Assembly (NCBI GenBank): GCA_031280615.1
Contig: JAITGO010000006.1
Span: 1-64,000 of the forward strand
From: Desulfobulbus sp.
GTDB lineage: Bacteria; Desulfobacterota; Desulfobulbia; Desulfobulbales; Desulfobulbaceae
Length of the DNA: 64,000 nucleotides
Direction: 5' to 3'
The position numbers were made by a program, and so were the translations under genes. Below, in pieces: positions 8,826 to 18,200 of the stretch. The notes beneath the pieces are model-generated. The model was not told where the DNA came from. It was given only the letters and a program-made list of their open reading frames with translations, and did not search any database. The number at the start of each line of letters is the position of its first letter. Position 1 is the stretch's first letter.

Positions 8826-9206
8826 CTATTTTTTCAAACTGCCGATTCCCAGCCCCTGGCCAACGGGGGAGGGCGTTTCCCCGGCCGGCGAGACGGCGGT
8901 TTCGCCGATTCCGCCGAGAAATTCCGTTTCGACCTCTGCGGCGCCTTGCCGATAGAAGCCTTCCTCGGCCGGATCGAGCTCTTTGAGCAGGCGAAGAAAT
9001 TCGCCGGCATGCACTTTTTCCTCGTTGGCAATGTCCTGCAGCACGTTCTGCGCCAGGACATTATCGGTCGATTCCGCAAGTTGCTGATAGAGCTGAATGG
9101 CTTCGTATTCAGCGGCGACCATGAAGCGGATGGCGCGCACCAGTTCTTCATGGGTTAACAGGCGATCGTGTTTCAAGCCGCTGAAGGGTTGACCGAAATC
9201 AGGCAT
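8826..9206 (-). CDS. Encapsulated ferritin-like protein (EncFtn) with cargo-loading peptide
   Basis: Encapsulin cargo of 126 residues: a two-helix ferritin-like ferroxidase that works as an annular decamer inside the shell. The iron-site residues Glu33 (AAEYEAIQLY), Glu63 and His66 (NEEKVHAGEF) match the known EncFtn ligands within one position. After a Pro/Gly-rich linker the C-terminus reads GLGIGSLKK, the classic encapsulin targeting peptide. The ATG at 9206 is set by AGGAGG 6 nt upstream; the longer open frame to 9359 has no ribosome site. Predicted role: oxidation of Fe(II) and feeding of mineral into the nanocompartment, an iron-storage and oxidative-stress function in an anaerobe. Confidence 0.93.
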   Translation of the reverse strand: MPDFGQPFSGLKHDRLLTHEELVRAIRFMVAAEYEAIQLYQQLAESTDNVLAQNVLQDIANEEKVHAGEFLRLLKELDPAEEGFYRQGAAEVETEFLGGIGETAVSPAGETPSPVGQGLGIGSLKK

Positions 9207-9531
9207 TGCTTCCTCCTCATGGATGATGATGGATGTGGATTGTCCGCCAAGACGGGCAACAACGGCACAGCACGGGAACGGCACAGCATGACTATAAGTC
9301 TCGATCCCTAAAACGCCAAGCAAGGAGAAGGGAAAAGGGCATTCTTCGCCGGGCGGCATTGCGACGATGCGGACGGATGCCGCCGTCGAAGGCAGGCGAT
9401 TGCCGCAGCTATTGCTTTATCTTGTCGTGCGACTGAGATATGGTGCAAGCCGTGTCGGATGACGAAGCCGGCTTTGCCGCCCTGCCGGGCAGGTAAACGC
9501 CATCCCTGCCCTCGAACCGTTCCTCCTGCCC

Positions 9532-10779
9532 ATGATCGCCAAACTCCTGTTTCTGCCGTTGACCGTACTGACGACGATTGTCCTTGCAACCTTTGCCGAC
9601 GCCGCGCCTGCGGAAAAAACCATGGCCTTGAACCCGGCCACGCCCCAACCCGAACGCTTTGTCGTCCGGGGCACCTCGCTCATCGATCTGCGCGCGCCGC
9701 AACGGCCCGTGTTTTTCCGGGGCATGGGCTATTCGCCCTTTCTTCCCGGCGAAACGCCGGTGCGCGGGATGCAGCCCGGCAACGACAATCGCTACCAGAG
9801 TCATCTGCGCCTGATCAAGGACATGAACGCCAACTATATCCACGTGTTCCCTCGCCTGATGCCGCCCAAGTTCTTCGAGGCCCTGGACAAGACCGACCTG
9901 GTCTACAGCCAGGACATCTGGGTGTGGGCCTATGAGGACGATTTCCTGGCGCCCGCCTTTCAGGCCAAGACCTTGAACGATATCAAGGAGGTGATCGATC
10001 ATACCTACAAGGTCGGCCGCCCGGACCGGCTGGTCCTCTTTTCCATCGGCGACGAACTGCAGGCCAAGTGCATCACCTCCACCGACGCCCGCCATCCCGA
10101 GGTCCGCGACTATCGGGGCAAACACCTCACCGTTACCAACCGGACCCCCACCGAGGTGGCCCTGGCCAAATTGGTCGACGAGGCCATGGACTACGAACTC
10201 ACGCGCTACGGCCGGCGCCATCTCTATTGCCACACAAGCTGGACCCATGTCGGCCCGATCAGCGACCGGCCGGACATCGAGGTCAGCCAGGAAAGCGTGC
10301 TGGTGCCGGACATGGGCGATCTGATCTGCCTCAATATCTATACCTATGCCAACGGGGTGCGGACCTCGCCGCCGGGTTCGGTCACCGGCACGAGTTATCA
10401 GGGCTATCTCGAGCAATTGGCAGCCGAAATGAAGCAGCCGATCCTGGTGACCCAGGTTGGGCTGTCGACCTCGCCGATTGCGCCCAAACCGTGGATTCCC
10501 GGATTCGGCGGCCACAAAATCGAGGAGGTGCCGGCCACCTACAGGTCGGTTTGGAAGGATATCCGCACTGCCAAGGGCCGGGAGAAATACAGCGGCCTGG
10601 TTTTTTTCGAACTGCAGGACGAATGGTGGAAGAGTGCCAAGGGACCGGAGGAGGCGCTGCGCCAGGATCCGGACGACCCCGAGCAATGGTTTGGGGTGTA
10701 CAGTGTGGACAAAAAACATAACTTGACGCCCAAGGGCCCCATCCCGGCAACGGTGGGGACCCTGTTTGCCGAGCCGTGA
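9532..10779 (+). CDS. Secreted glycosidase-like (TIM-barrel) protein
   Basis: A protein of 415 residues with a signal peptide (about 1-25, ending ADAAPA). The mature part has features of clan GH-A-type barrels: an early FFRGMGYSPF segment, FSIGDELQAK (a plausible acid/base Glu, about residue 174), and a late GLVFFELQDEWWK segment (a candidate nucleophile Glu). It loosely resembles glucanosyltransferase/glycoside hydrolase 2- or 72-like barrels, but I do not recognise the family firmly. It probably acts in the periplasm or outside on a polysaccharide. It is a single-gene unit with its own terminator at 10879-10912. No strong ribosome site precedes the ATG. The gap 9207-9531 between it and encFtn shows no gene. 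Confidence 0.6.
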   Translation: MIAKLLFLPLTVLTTIVLATFADAAPAEKTMALNPATPQPERFVVRGTSLIDLRAPQRPVFFRGMGYSPFLPGETPVRGMQPGNDNRYQSHLRLIKDMNANYIHVFPRLMPPKFFEALDKTDLVYSQDIWVWAYEDDFLAPAFQAKTLNDIKEVIDHTYKVGRPDRLVLFSIGDELQAKCITSTDARHPEVRDYRGKHLTVTNRTPTEVALAKLVDEAMDYELTRYGRRHLYCHTSWTHVGPISDRPDIEVSQESVLVPDMGDLICLNIYTYANGVRTSPPGSVTGTSYQGYLEQLAAEMKQPILVTQVGLSTSPIAPKPWIPGFGGHKIEEVPATYRSVWKDIRTAKGREKYSGLVFFELQDEWWKSAKGPEEALRQDPDDPEQWFGVYSVDKKHNLTPKGPIPATVGTLFAEP

Positions 10780-10878
10780 TTCACGGCAAGGCGAAGGGGC
10801 AGGGGAGGGCGAGAACGCCACGACCGGGTCCGCTGCTTGCGGCTGAAGGAGGCGGCAATTGAGAAAACAGTGCCGCCG

Positions 10879-10912
10879 GCCTGCCAGGAGAAGGCTCCTG
10901 GCAGGCTTTTTT
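10879..10912 (+). terminator. Rho-independent terminator of the glycosidase-like gene
   Basis: A perfect 11-bp stem GCCTGCCAGGA/TCCTGGCAGGC with a 6-nt loop, followed by TTTTTT. It points along the plus strand, 100 bp after the upstream stop. Confidence 0.85.
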
Positions 10913-10928
10913 GTTTTTGGTGATCTGC

Positions 10929-11822
10929 TTACTTGAAGAATTCGACCACGTACTTGCTGGCCGTGCCAAACATGATGACCACCAGCATCCATTTGATCGC
11001 CTTGGCCGGCACGAATTTCTGGCAGCGGGCGCCCAGGTACATCCCGGCCATGCCGCCCAGGCCGAAGAGAACGCCCAACAGCCAGTCCGGAGCCACCGAC
11101 ATCTGCGGATAGAGCGGGGAGATGGCGGTATAGAAGGCCACCCCGGCCACCGAGGTGACAAAGGTGCCCATCAGGGCCGCCCCGGCCACGGTATAGACCG
11201 GCAGACCGAAAAATGTGACCAGGAAGGGCGCGATGATCGCGCCGCCGCCGATCCCATAGATCCCGCCGATGATTCCGACGACGAAACACAGGATCATGAT
11301 CCCCATTACCGAGACATCGTATTGCGTGCCCTGGAAGGTATAGCCGATCCGCTTGAAATCGCGTTGGGTAACCGTGACCGTGGCATCCACCGGACCGCTT
11401 TTGGCGGCACTTTTGGTGGCGGCCTGGCGTTTGAGCAGATCCTTGACCATTTTGCCGGCAATGTAAAAGATGACCGCCGCGGCAAACAGCTTGAAGTTGC
11501 GGGGGTCGCGCAGGCCGGTCACCCGGACGAAGGCGCCGATCAGCACTCCAGGCAAGGTACCCAGGACCACCGCCCAGGTCAGCGGCCAGACCATCCGACC
11601 TTCCTTGCAGTAGCGGTACACCCCGGAGGGAATGGCAACGATGTTGTACAACTGGTTGGTCGAACTGACCGAGGGATGAGTGTAGCCGAGCACCGACATT
11701 TGGAACGGCAGGAGGAGGAAGGCTCCGGAAATACCGCCCATGGAGGTGAAAAAGGAGATGACAAAGGCCACCAGCGGCGGAATCCAAGGATCGACGGTAA
11801 CACCGGAAATAGGAAAGAGCAT
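10929..11822 (-). CDS. TauE/SafE family sulfite/anion exporter
   Basis: An integral membrane protein of 297 residues with about eight hydrophobic helices in two halves. Each half begins with the glycine-rich TauE/SafE signature: FTSMGGISGAFLLLP in the N-half and IGGIYGIGGGAIIAPF in the C-half. A hydrophilic loop of about 45 residues (about 145-190) separates them. Family members move sulfite, sulfoacetate or other small anions; in a sulfate reducer an organosulfonate or sulfite role is plausible but not shown by context. The ATG at 11822 has GGGAGAA about 6 nt upstream. Two palindromes lie in its promoter region (11841-11882). Confidence 0.85.
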   Translation of the reverse strand: MLFPISGVTVDPWIPPLVAFVISFFTSMGGISGAFLLLPFQMSVLGYTHPSVSSTNQLYNIVAIPSGVYRYCKEGRMVWPLTWAVVLGTLPGVLIGAFVRVTGLRDPRNFKLFAAAVIFYIAGKMVKDLLKRQAATKSAAKSGPVDATVTVTQRDFKRIGYTFQGTQYDVSVMGIMILCFVVGIIGGIYGIGGGAIIAPFLVTFFGLPVYTVAGAALMGTFVTSVAGVAFYTAISPLYPQMSVAPDWLLGVLFGLGGMAGMYLGARCQKFVPAKAIKWMLVVIMFGTASKYVVEFFK

Positions 11823-11840
11823 GGCGGTTCTCCCTTGACC

Positions 11841-11882
11841 TGACCGGTCATTTATAGACACGATGAAATATATTTTCGTGTC
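11841..11882. promoter_or_regulatory. Operator-like palindromes upstream of the TauE/SafE gene
   Basis: TGACCGGTCA (11841-11850) is a perfect 10-bp palindrome. Just beyond it GACACGA (11857-11863) and TCGTGTC (11876-11882) form an inverted repeat around an AT-rich core with its own AAATATATTT symmetry. The pair sits 19-60 bp before the start codon, where a repressor site or a core promoter would be expected. No regulator gene is adjacent. Confidence 0.45.
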
Positions 11883-12311
11883 AGTATAGAAAGCGGGCCG
11901 CACCCTGTCAAGCGGGAAGAATGGACAGTGCAGGCCAGAGCGATTGGCCAGAAAATGGGATTGAGTGTTGTGTCGATCTATCCAGACTGGTGCTTCCGCC
12001 TATTTTTGTTGCACTCCGCCCCGTTCCGGATTCGATTTTGCCGAAGCCGCGAAGGGGTTAAATCGGTCGGCAAGAGATAGTGGCCTCTTTCGCAAGGCGA
12101 TGCGGCTGAAAAAGGAGACAGGGTTGAGAAAAATGCGCCGGTGTCTCCTGGTCTCGCGGTTCGCTCGTGATTGCAACTTGACTTTTGCTCGTTTATCAGT
12201 TTATTTGAATCGTTCATTGTCGGCGGAAGATCCCGGGCACGGGCCGCGTATGCCGGTGCCCTCGGGCTCTTTCTCCTGCGCTTGCAATTTCTTTCCCACA
12301 AGGCGGGCAAC

Positions 12312-12587
12312 ATGGCATTTTGGCGAGTCCCCCTCGACGCCCAGGAGATCCAGGTCACCCGGGGCGACGTCCACATCATCGACGACCGGTGCAAGGGCTG
12401 CGGCTATTGCATCGAATTCTGCCCCAAGGATATCCTGCAATTCTCCGACCGCTTCAATCGCAAGGGCTATCATCCCCCGGTGGTCACCCGGCCCGACGAA
12501 TGCGTCAACTGTCATTACTGCGAAATCATCTGTCCGGAATTCGCCATCTACTCGGTGGAAGTTCAAGCCGCCGCTTCACTGAGATAA
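12312..12587 (+). CDS. korD: 2-oxoglutarate:ferredoxin oxidoreductase delta (ferredoxin) subunit
   Basis: A polyferredoxin subunit of 91 residues with two [4Fe-4S] motifs, CKGCGYCIEFCP (about 34-45) and CVNCHYCEIICP (about 64-75). It wires electrons from the thiamine-diphosphate site of KorAB to ferredoxin or a bound partner. It is the first gene of korD-A-B-C, the order seen in many anaerobes. AAGGCGGG sits before the ATG. The 489-bp gap upstream (11823-12311) holds the promoter region; apart from the palindromes near 11.85 kb I see no gene in it. Confidence 0.88.
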   Translation: MAFWRVPLDAQEIQVTRGDVHIIDDRCKGCGYCIEFCPKDILQFSDRFNRKGYHPPVVTRPDECVNCHYCEIICPEFAIYSVEVQAAASLR

Positions 12588-12613
12588 TTCTTCGTATCCC
12601 CAAGAGCCGCGTT

Positions 12614-13768
12614 ATGAAATCCGCTGTTTTGACCGGTGAGCATTACATCACCGGCGACGTTGCCTGCGCCGAGGGCGCCATTGCCGCAGGGTGCACCTTT
12701 TTCGGCGCCTACCCGATCACGCCGGCCACCGAGATCGCCGAGCACATGGCCGAACGGCTGCCCGATGTCGGCGGCACCTTCATCCAGATGGAAGACGAGA
12801 TCGCGGCCATCGCCTCGATCATCGGCGCAGCCTGGACCGGGGCCAAGACCATGACCGCCACCTCGGGTCCGGGTTTCAGCCTGATGATGGAAAACCTCGG
12901 CTTGGCGGTCTGCACCGAGACCCCGTGCGTCATTGTCAACGTGCAGCGGACCGGGCCTTCCACCGGCCTGCCCACTATGACCGGCCAGGCCGACATGATG
13001 CAGGCCCGTTGGGGATCGCACGGCGACTACGAATTGATCGCCCTGGCGCCCTCCTCGCCGCAGGATTGTTTCTACCAGACCATTCGCGCTTTCAACCTGA
13101 GTGAAAAGTACCGGGTGCCGGTGCTGATCATGGCCGACGAGATTGTCGGCCATATGAGCGAGAAGGTGGTTATTCCCGACGCCGGCAAGATCAAGCTGGC
13201 CAACCGGCTCAAACCCACCGGCCGCAAGGACCGGTTCAGGCTCTACGAACCAGGCCCCAACGGGGTGGCGCCCATGCCGGCCATCGGTGACGGCTACAAC
13301 ATCCATGTCACCGGCCTCACCCACGACGAGCGCGGCTATCCCGCCATGACCGTCGAGGCCCAGGAGCAGATGCTTGGCCGGATCAAGAACAAGATCCGCG
13401 ACAACCTCGCCGACATCGTCGAGACCGAATCCTACCGTATGGACGATGCCGACATCGTGATCGTCTCCTACGGCATCTCGGTGCGCACCGGCCTGGCCGC
13501 GGTCGACCAGGCGCGAGCCATGGGCTACAAGGCCGGCCTGTTGCGGCTGGTCACGGTCTGGCCGTTTCCGGAGGCCCTGATCCGGGAAATCGCCGACCGC
13601 GTTCAGGGCTTTGTCACCGTGGAAATCAACCTCGGCCAGGTGCACTACGAGGTCGAGCGTTGTGCCGGCGGCCGGGCCGCAGCCCATCTCGTCGGCCATG
13701 CCGGCGGTAAGATCATCCATCCGGACAAGGTCCTGGAATGCATCCAGAAGGAGTTTGAACGCCCATGA
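12614..13768 (+). CDS. korA: 2-oxoglutarate:ferredoxin oxidoreductase alpha subunit
   Basis: A subunit of 384 residues combining the pyrimidine-binding and transketolase C-like domains of the 2-oxoacid oxidoreductase family. Recognisable segments are TFFGAYPITPATEIAE near the N-terminus, GAKTMTATSGPGFSLM and the partner-side QRTGPSTGLPT loop. With KorB it decarboxylates 2-oxoglutarate (or reverses this with reduced ferredoxin) to succinyl-CoA. Substrate choice within the family is inferred from the korDABC order and sequence flavour; a branched-chain (Vor-like) 2-oxoacid is the main alternative. The stop overlaps the korB start (ATGA). Confidence 0.88.
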   Translation: MKSAVLTGEHYITGDVACAEGAIAAGCTFFGAYPITPATEIAEHMAERLPDVGGTFIQMEDEIAAIASIIGAAWTGAKTMTATSGPGFSLMMENLGLAVCTETPCVIVNVQRTGPSTGLPTMTGQADMMQARWGSHGDYELIALAPSSPQDCFYQTIRAFNLSEKYRVPVLIMADEIVGHMSEKVVIPDAGKIKLANRLKPTGRKDRFRLYEPGPNGVAPMPAIGDGYNIHVTGLTHDERGYPAMTVEAQEQMLGRIKNKIRDNLADIVETESYRMDDADIVIVSYGISVRTGLAAVDQARAMGYKAGLLRLVTVWPFPEALIREIADRVQGFVTVEINLGQVHYEVERCAGGRAAAHLVGHAGGKIIHPDKVLECIQKEFERP

Positions 13769-14613
13769 CCGCCAATCCGAAAAAACTGGCCAAACAGCCC
13801 GAACACCCGCTGGACGACCTGATCCGCACCGATCGCATCCCCCATATCTGGTGTCCGGGCTGCGGTATCGGCACCGCCTTTTCATCCTGCCTGAGCGCCA
13901 TCAAGGCCACTGGCTTGCCGTACAACCGCTTCACCATGGTGTCCGGCATCGGCTGTTCGGCCCGCGGCGCCGGCTACATCAAGCTCGACTCCTTCCACAC
14001 CACCCACGGGCGGGCCATTCCCTTTGCCAGCGGCATCAAGATGGCGCGGCCCGATCTGAAGGTGATCGTCTTTTCCGGCGACGGCGACCTGTTCGCCATC
14101 GGCGGCAACCATTTCATCCATGCGGCCCGGCGCAACATGGATTTGGTGGTGATCTGCGTCAACAACCTGACCTACGGCATGACCGGCGGCCAGGTGGCGG
14201 CGACCACGCCCAACATGGCCAAATCCACCACCACTCCCCTGGGCAATCCGGACGCGCCCTTCAACCTGCCGCTCTTGGCCTACGCCTCCGGCGCCTCGTA
14301 CGTGGCCCGTTGGACCATCCTCCACACCCGCGACCTGACCACCGCCATCAACGAGGCCATCATGCGCAAGGGATTTTCGTTCATCGAGGTCCTGTCGCCG
14401 TGCCCGGTCAACTACGGCCGCCGCAACAAGGAAAAGCCGATCGACACCCTCAAGCTCTACCAGGACCGGACCATCATCAAGAACGGGGCCGATCCGGTCA
14501 AGGCGGACATCGATTTCGGCAAGGGCGTGGTCATCGGCAAGTTTGTCGACGTCGACCGCTCGACCTGCGACGACCGCTACAGCGAAATCACCCGCCCCTG
14601 CAGCGACGATTGA
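13765..14613 (+). CDS. korB: 2-oxoglutarate:ferredoxin oxidoreductase beta subunit (thiamine diphosphate)
   Basis: A subunit of 282 residues that binds ThDP and Mg. It shows WCPGCGIGTAF near residue 30, GIGCSARG, and the ThDP/Mg motif FSGDGDLFAIGGNHFIHAARR followed by NNLTYGMTGGQ. It is the catalytic core with KorA. The ATG overlaps the korA stop, giving translational coupling and 1:1 stoichiometry. Confidence 0.9.
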   Translation: MTANPKKLAKQPEHPLDDLIRTDRIPHIWCPGCGIGTAFSSCLSAIKATGLPYNRFTMVSGIGCSARGAGYIKLDSFHTTHGRAIPFASGIKMARPDLKVIVFSGDGDLFAIGGNHFIHAARRNMDLVVICVNNLTYGMTGGQVAATTPNMAKSTTTPLGNPDAPFNLPLLAYASGASYVARWTILHTRDLTTAINEAIMRKGFSFIEVLSPCPVNYGRRNKEKPIDTLKLYQDRTIIKNGADPVKADIDFGKGVVIGKFVDVDRSTCDDRYSEITRPCSDD

Positions 14614-14645
14614 TCGTTTTCCCTTCACCCGGCAGCAACGACAAC

Positions 14646-15248
14646 ATGAGCAAAAAAACGCAAACAAGCCAGACCGAGATCATCATCACCGGTTTCGGCG
14701 GCCAGGGCATCATCCTGACCGGCCGCATCCTCGGCATGTCGGCCTCGCTCGGCGACAAGAAGGAATCCACCCTGGTCCAGGCCTACGGCCCGGAATCCAG
14801 GGGCGGGGCCTGCAACGCCCAGGTGATCATCTCCGATCGTCCCATCCACTATCCCTATGTCAATACCCCCAAGATCCTGGTGGCCATGTCCCAGGCCGGC
14901 TACGACAAGTTCGCTCCGGCCCTGGCTCCGGATTCGATCCTGCTGGTCGACCAGGACCTGGTCAATCCGGAAAACGCGGCTTGCGACCACTACGCCATTC
15001 CCTCCACCCGCATGGCCGAAAATCTAGGTAACAAAATGATGGCCAACATCATCATGCTCGGTTTCTGCACCGCCATCACCCAGGCGGTGTCGAGCGAAGC
15101 GGCCCAGGCGACCATTGCCCGGTCGGTGCCCAAGGGGACCGAGGAACGCAACATCGAGGCCTTCAACAAGGGATTCGACTACGGCCTGTCCACCCTCAAG
15201 GGGCGGGAGAAACGGGCCGCCGGCCAGACAGGAGCCGTGCTGCAATGA
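14646..15248 (+). CDS. korC: 2-oxoglutarate:ferredoxin oxidoreductase gamma subunit
   Basis: The gamma domain, 200 residues, with the family signature ITGFGGQGIILTGRILG at the N-terminus and QAYGPESRGGACNAQVI after it. It contributes to coenzyme A handling and complex stability. Its TGA overlaps the ATG of the next gene (the 1131-aa flavoprotein), so the four kor genes and the Hdr-like genes are translationally linked. Confidence 0.9.
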   Translation: MSKKTQTSQTEIIITGFGGQGIILTGRILGMSASLGDKKESTLVQAYGPESRGGACNAQVIISDRPIHYPYVNTPKILVAMSQAGYDKFAPALAPDSILLVDQDLVNPENAACDHYAIPSTRMAENLGNKMMANIIMLGFCTAITQAVSSEAAQATIARSVPKGTEERNIEAFNKGFDYGLSTLKGREKRAAGQTGAVLQ

Positions 15249-18200
15249 AACGACAGAAAGAACGACTCTACCGTGTGATCGTCGCCGGCGCCACGCCGGA
15301 GGGCATCGCCGCCACCAACAAGCTGGGCGAGCTCGGCATTCCGGTCACCCTGGTCGACAGCGATCCCGATCTCGACCGCAAGCTGGCGGCCGACGAGTAC
15401 CGCCTGCCCTCGGGTTTGACCTTCAGCCATGCCCATCGGCCCGGGCTGATCCGGATCGTCCGCAACAGTTCGATCCGCGCCCTGTTGCCGGCCAGGATCA
15501 GTTCGATCAAGCACACCTCCCAGGGGTTCAGCGTCCGCATCGACCAGGAGCAAACCTTCATCGATCCCGACCGCTGTTCGCTGTGCGGCAAGTGCGTTGC
15601 CGCCTGTCCGGTGGAGCATCCGGACGAGGGCCGCGCCCTGCGCTACCATGCCCGCACCAGTCTGCCGGGGCGGCCCTACATCGACAAACGCAAGCAGCCG
15701 CTTTGCCAGGAAAATTGTCCCCTGGGCGTCAATGCCCAGGGCTACATCGCCCTGGCTTCCCAGGGCAAATACGAGGAGGCCCTGGAGCTGATCCGCCGCG
15801 ACAATGTCCTGCCCGGCATCTGCGGCCGCATCTGCACCCATCCCTGCGAGGATGCCTGCCGACGAGGCGGGGTGGACGATCCGGTTGCCATCCGTTCGAT
15901 CAAACGGTTTCTCGCCGACTACGAAGGCGCCGAACTGAGCCGACAAGAGGCAACCGGCCCGATCGAGCGGGGCAGGGTGGAACCGGCCCGGCCCGAGAAG
16001 ATCGCGGTGGTCGGTTCCGGTCCGGCCGGGATCGCCGCCGCCGCCGACCTGGCGCGCAAGGGCTACGGGGTCACGGTGTTCGAGAAAGAAAAGGAGGCGG
16101 GCGGGTTGCTGCGCTACGGCATTGGCGCCCATCGCCTGCCCCGGAGCATCCTTGACCGGGAGATCCGGCTGATCGAGCACATGGGCGTGGTCTTCGCCAC
16201 CGGCCAGACCATCGACCTAGGCCGCGATCTCGACCGGCTCGGCCGCGAATACCAGGGGGTGGTCATCGGTACCGGCACCTGGCACGACCGAAGGCTCGGA
16301 GTCGAGGGCGAGGACCTGGAAGGGGTCGAGGGCTGCCTGGCCTTTCTCGCCCGGCGCCAGTGGGACAATCTGACCCGCCTGAACAAGCGGGTGGCAGTGG
16401 TCGGCGACGGCAACTCGGCCTTTGACCTGGCCCGCACCCTGGCCCGGATGGGCGCCAAGGTGAGCATTATCTCCTGGTTCGGGTCCGACCACATCCCGGC
16501 CGATCCCGACGAGGTACGCGAGGCGGTGGAGGAAGGCGTGACCATCGTCGGTTCCACTCAGGTGGTGGCCTTCCGGGGGCAAAACAACGGTTTCACCCAC
16601 CTGGAATGCATGCCCACCCGGCCGGGCCAGCCGGATGCCCGCGGCATTGCCTGGCCCGAAATCGTGGCCGGCGAGCAGCCCTTTCCCCTGGCCTTTGACC
16701 TGGCTTTTGTCGCCGTCGGCCAGGTGGGCGGGTTTGACGCCGACAGCTTCGGCGGCACGATCGCGGTGACCGAGCGCGGCTTCATCGCCACCGACGACCG
16801 GACCCGGACCTCGCGGCCCGGTGTGTACGCGGCCGGCGACACGGTTTCCGGCCCCTCCTCGGTGGTCAGGGCCATGGCCTCCGGCCGCCAGGCCGCCCGC
16901 GCCATCCATTTCGACCTCACCGGCATCGAAGAGCAGGGCGCGCAAACCCGCCCTGAAATCAAAGACTTTCGCTGCATTCCCGATGATCTGCCCAAGCGCC
17001 AAAGAGAGGCCATGCCGGAGCGGCAGGCGAACCTGCGCAAGAGCGATTTCAAGGAGGTGGCGCTGGGCTTCAATGCCATCCAGCTGGCAGCAGAGGCCAG
17101 TCGCTGCCTGCAGTGCGGGGTGTGCTCCGAATGCCTGCAATGCGTGGCCGCCTGCGGCGCGCTCAAGGCCATCGACCACGGCCAGGCACGGGAGGAGATC
17201 GTCGAGCAGTGTGGCGCGGTGATAGTCGCCGACCCCAACATCGCCCCCAACATCAAGGGCGACGACATCATCCGCGCCTACGGACCCAAGGCGGCCCGGC
17301 CGGATGTGGTCGACATGATCGTGCGCGGTTTCGATGCCGCTGCCCGGGCCATGCTGCTGTTGGGCGGCGCGGCCAAAACCACCAAGGGGCACGGCCTGTC
17401 GCTTTCCATTCCCGACTCCGGCCTGTCGCCCGAGGTGCGGATCGGCGTTTTTGTCTGCCGCTGCAACGATTCGTTCGGCTGGCTGGACGGCATGGACGAG
17501 CACCTGGCGCACCTGGCCGAGACCGATGCCGGCATCGTGCACACCGAGGTACTGACCGCAGCCTGCGTGCCGGAGGGCACGCAGTCGATCATCCGGGCGG
17601 TGCGCGAGAAGGGCATCACTCGGATCGTGCTCGGCTCTTGCGTCTGCTGCCCGCTCAATTTCGTGTGCAGCGCCTGCACCGATCAGCGCAGCCGCCTGAA
17701 AAACAGCCTGTTCCACGGTACCGGCATCAGCCGTTCCATGGTCGAGACCTGCAATTTGCGGGGCGAGATCCTGCGGCTGGTCGAATCCAAGCCGGCGCTG
17801 GCCCTGGAACGGTTCAAGGGGCTGTTGGGCCGCTCGATCAAGCGGACTACGACCCTGAAGCAATTGCTGGCGGTGGACCGCAACTACAATTTCGCCGCGG
17901 CGGTGATCGGCAATTCCCAGGCCACCATCACCAGCTCACTGACCCTGGCCGACAGCAACCACGAGGTGTTCCGGTTCGGCACGGTCGAGCAGCCGCTCAA
18001 GGATCTGATCGAACACCGCAATATCCACAATTTTCCCGAATGGAACGTGATCGGGATCAGCGGCACCCTGGGCGATTTCCAGATCCTGATCGAATCCGGC
18101 AGCCACAGCCAGACGTTGCGGGCCGGCACGGTCATTCTCGGGGAAAAGGCCCGGCGCCGGATCGCCTACACCCACCAGGAGGGCCTGCCCAGTTCCACGG

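Noticed and set aside
9409..11787. A 792-codon open frame on the minus strand
   Set aside because: It runs antisense to the glycosidase-like gene and partly out of frame in the TauE/SafE gene; low-complexity Gly/Asp/Arg composition is typical of a shadow in GC-rich DNA.
11823..12311. Riboswitch or leader peptide ahead of korD
   Set aside because: I looked for a conserved aptamer core or attenuator pair and found none.
16217..17863. A 548-codon antisense frame in the 1131-aa flavoprotein gene
   Set aside because: Shadow frame; no domain, and the plus-strand protein has clear motifs throughout.
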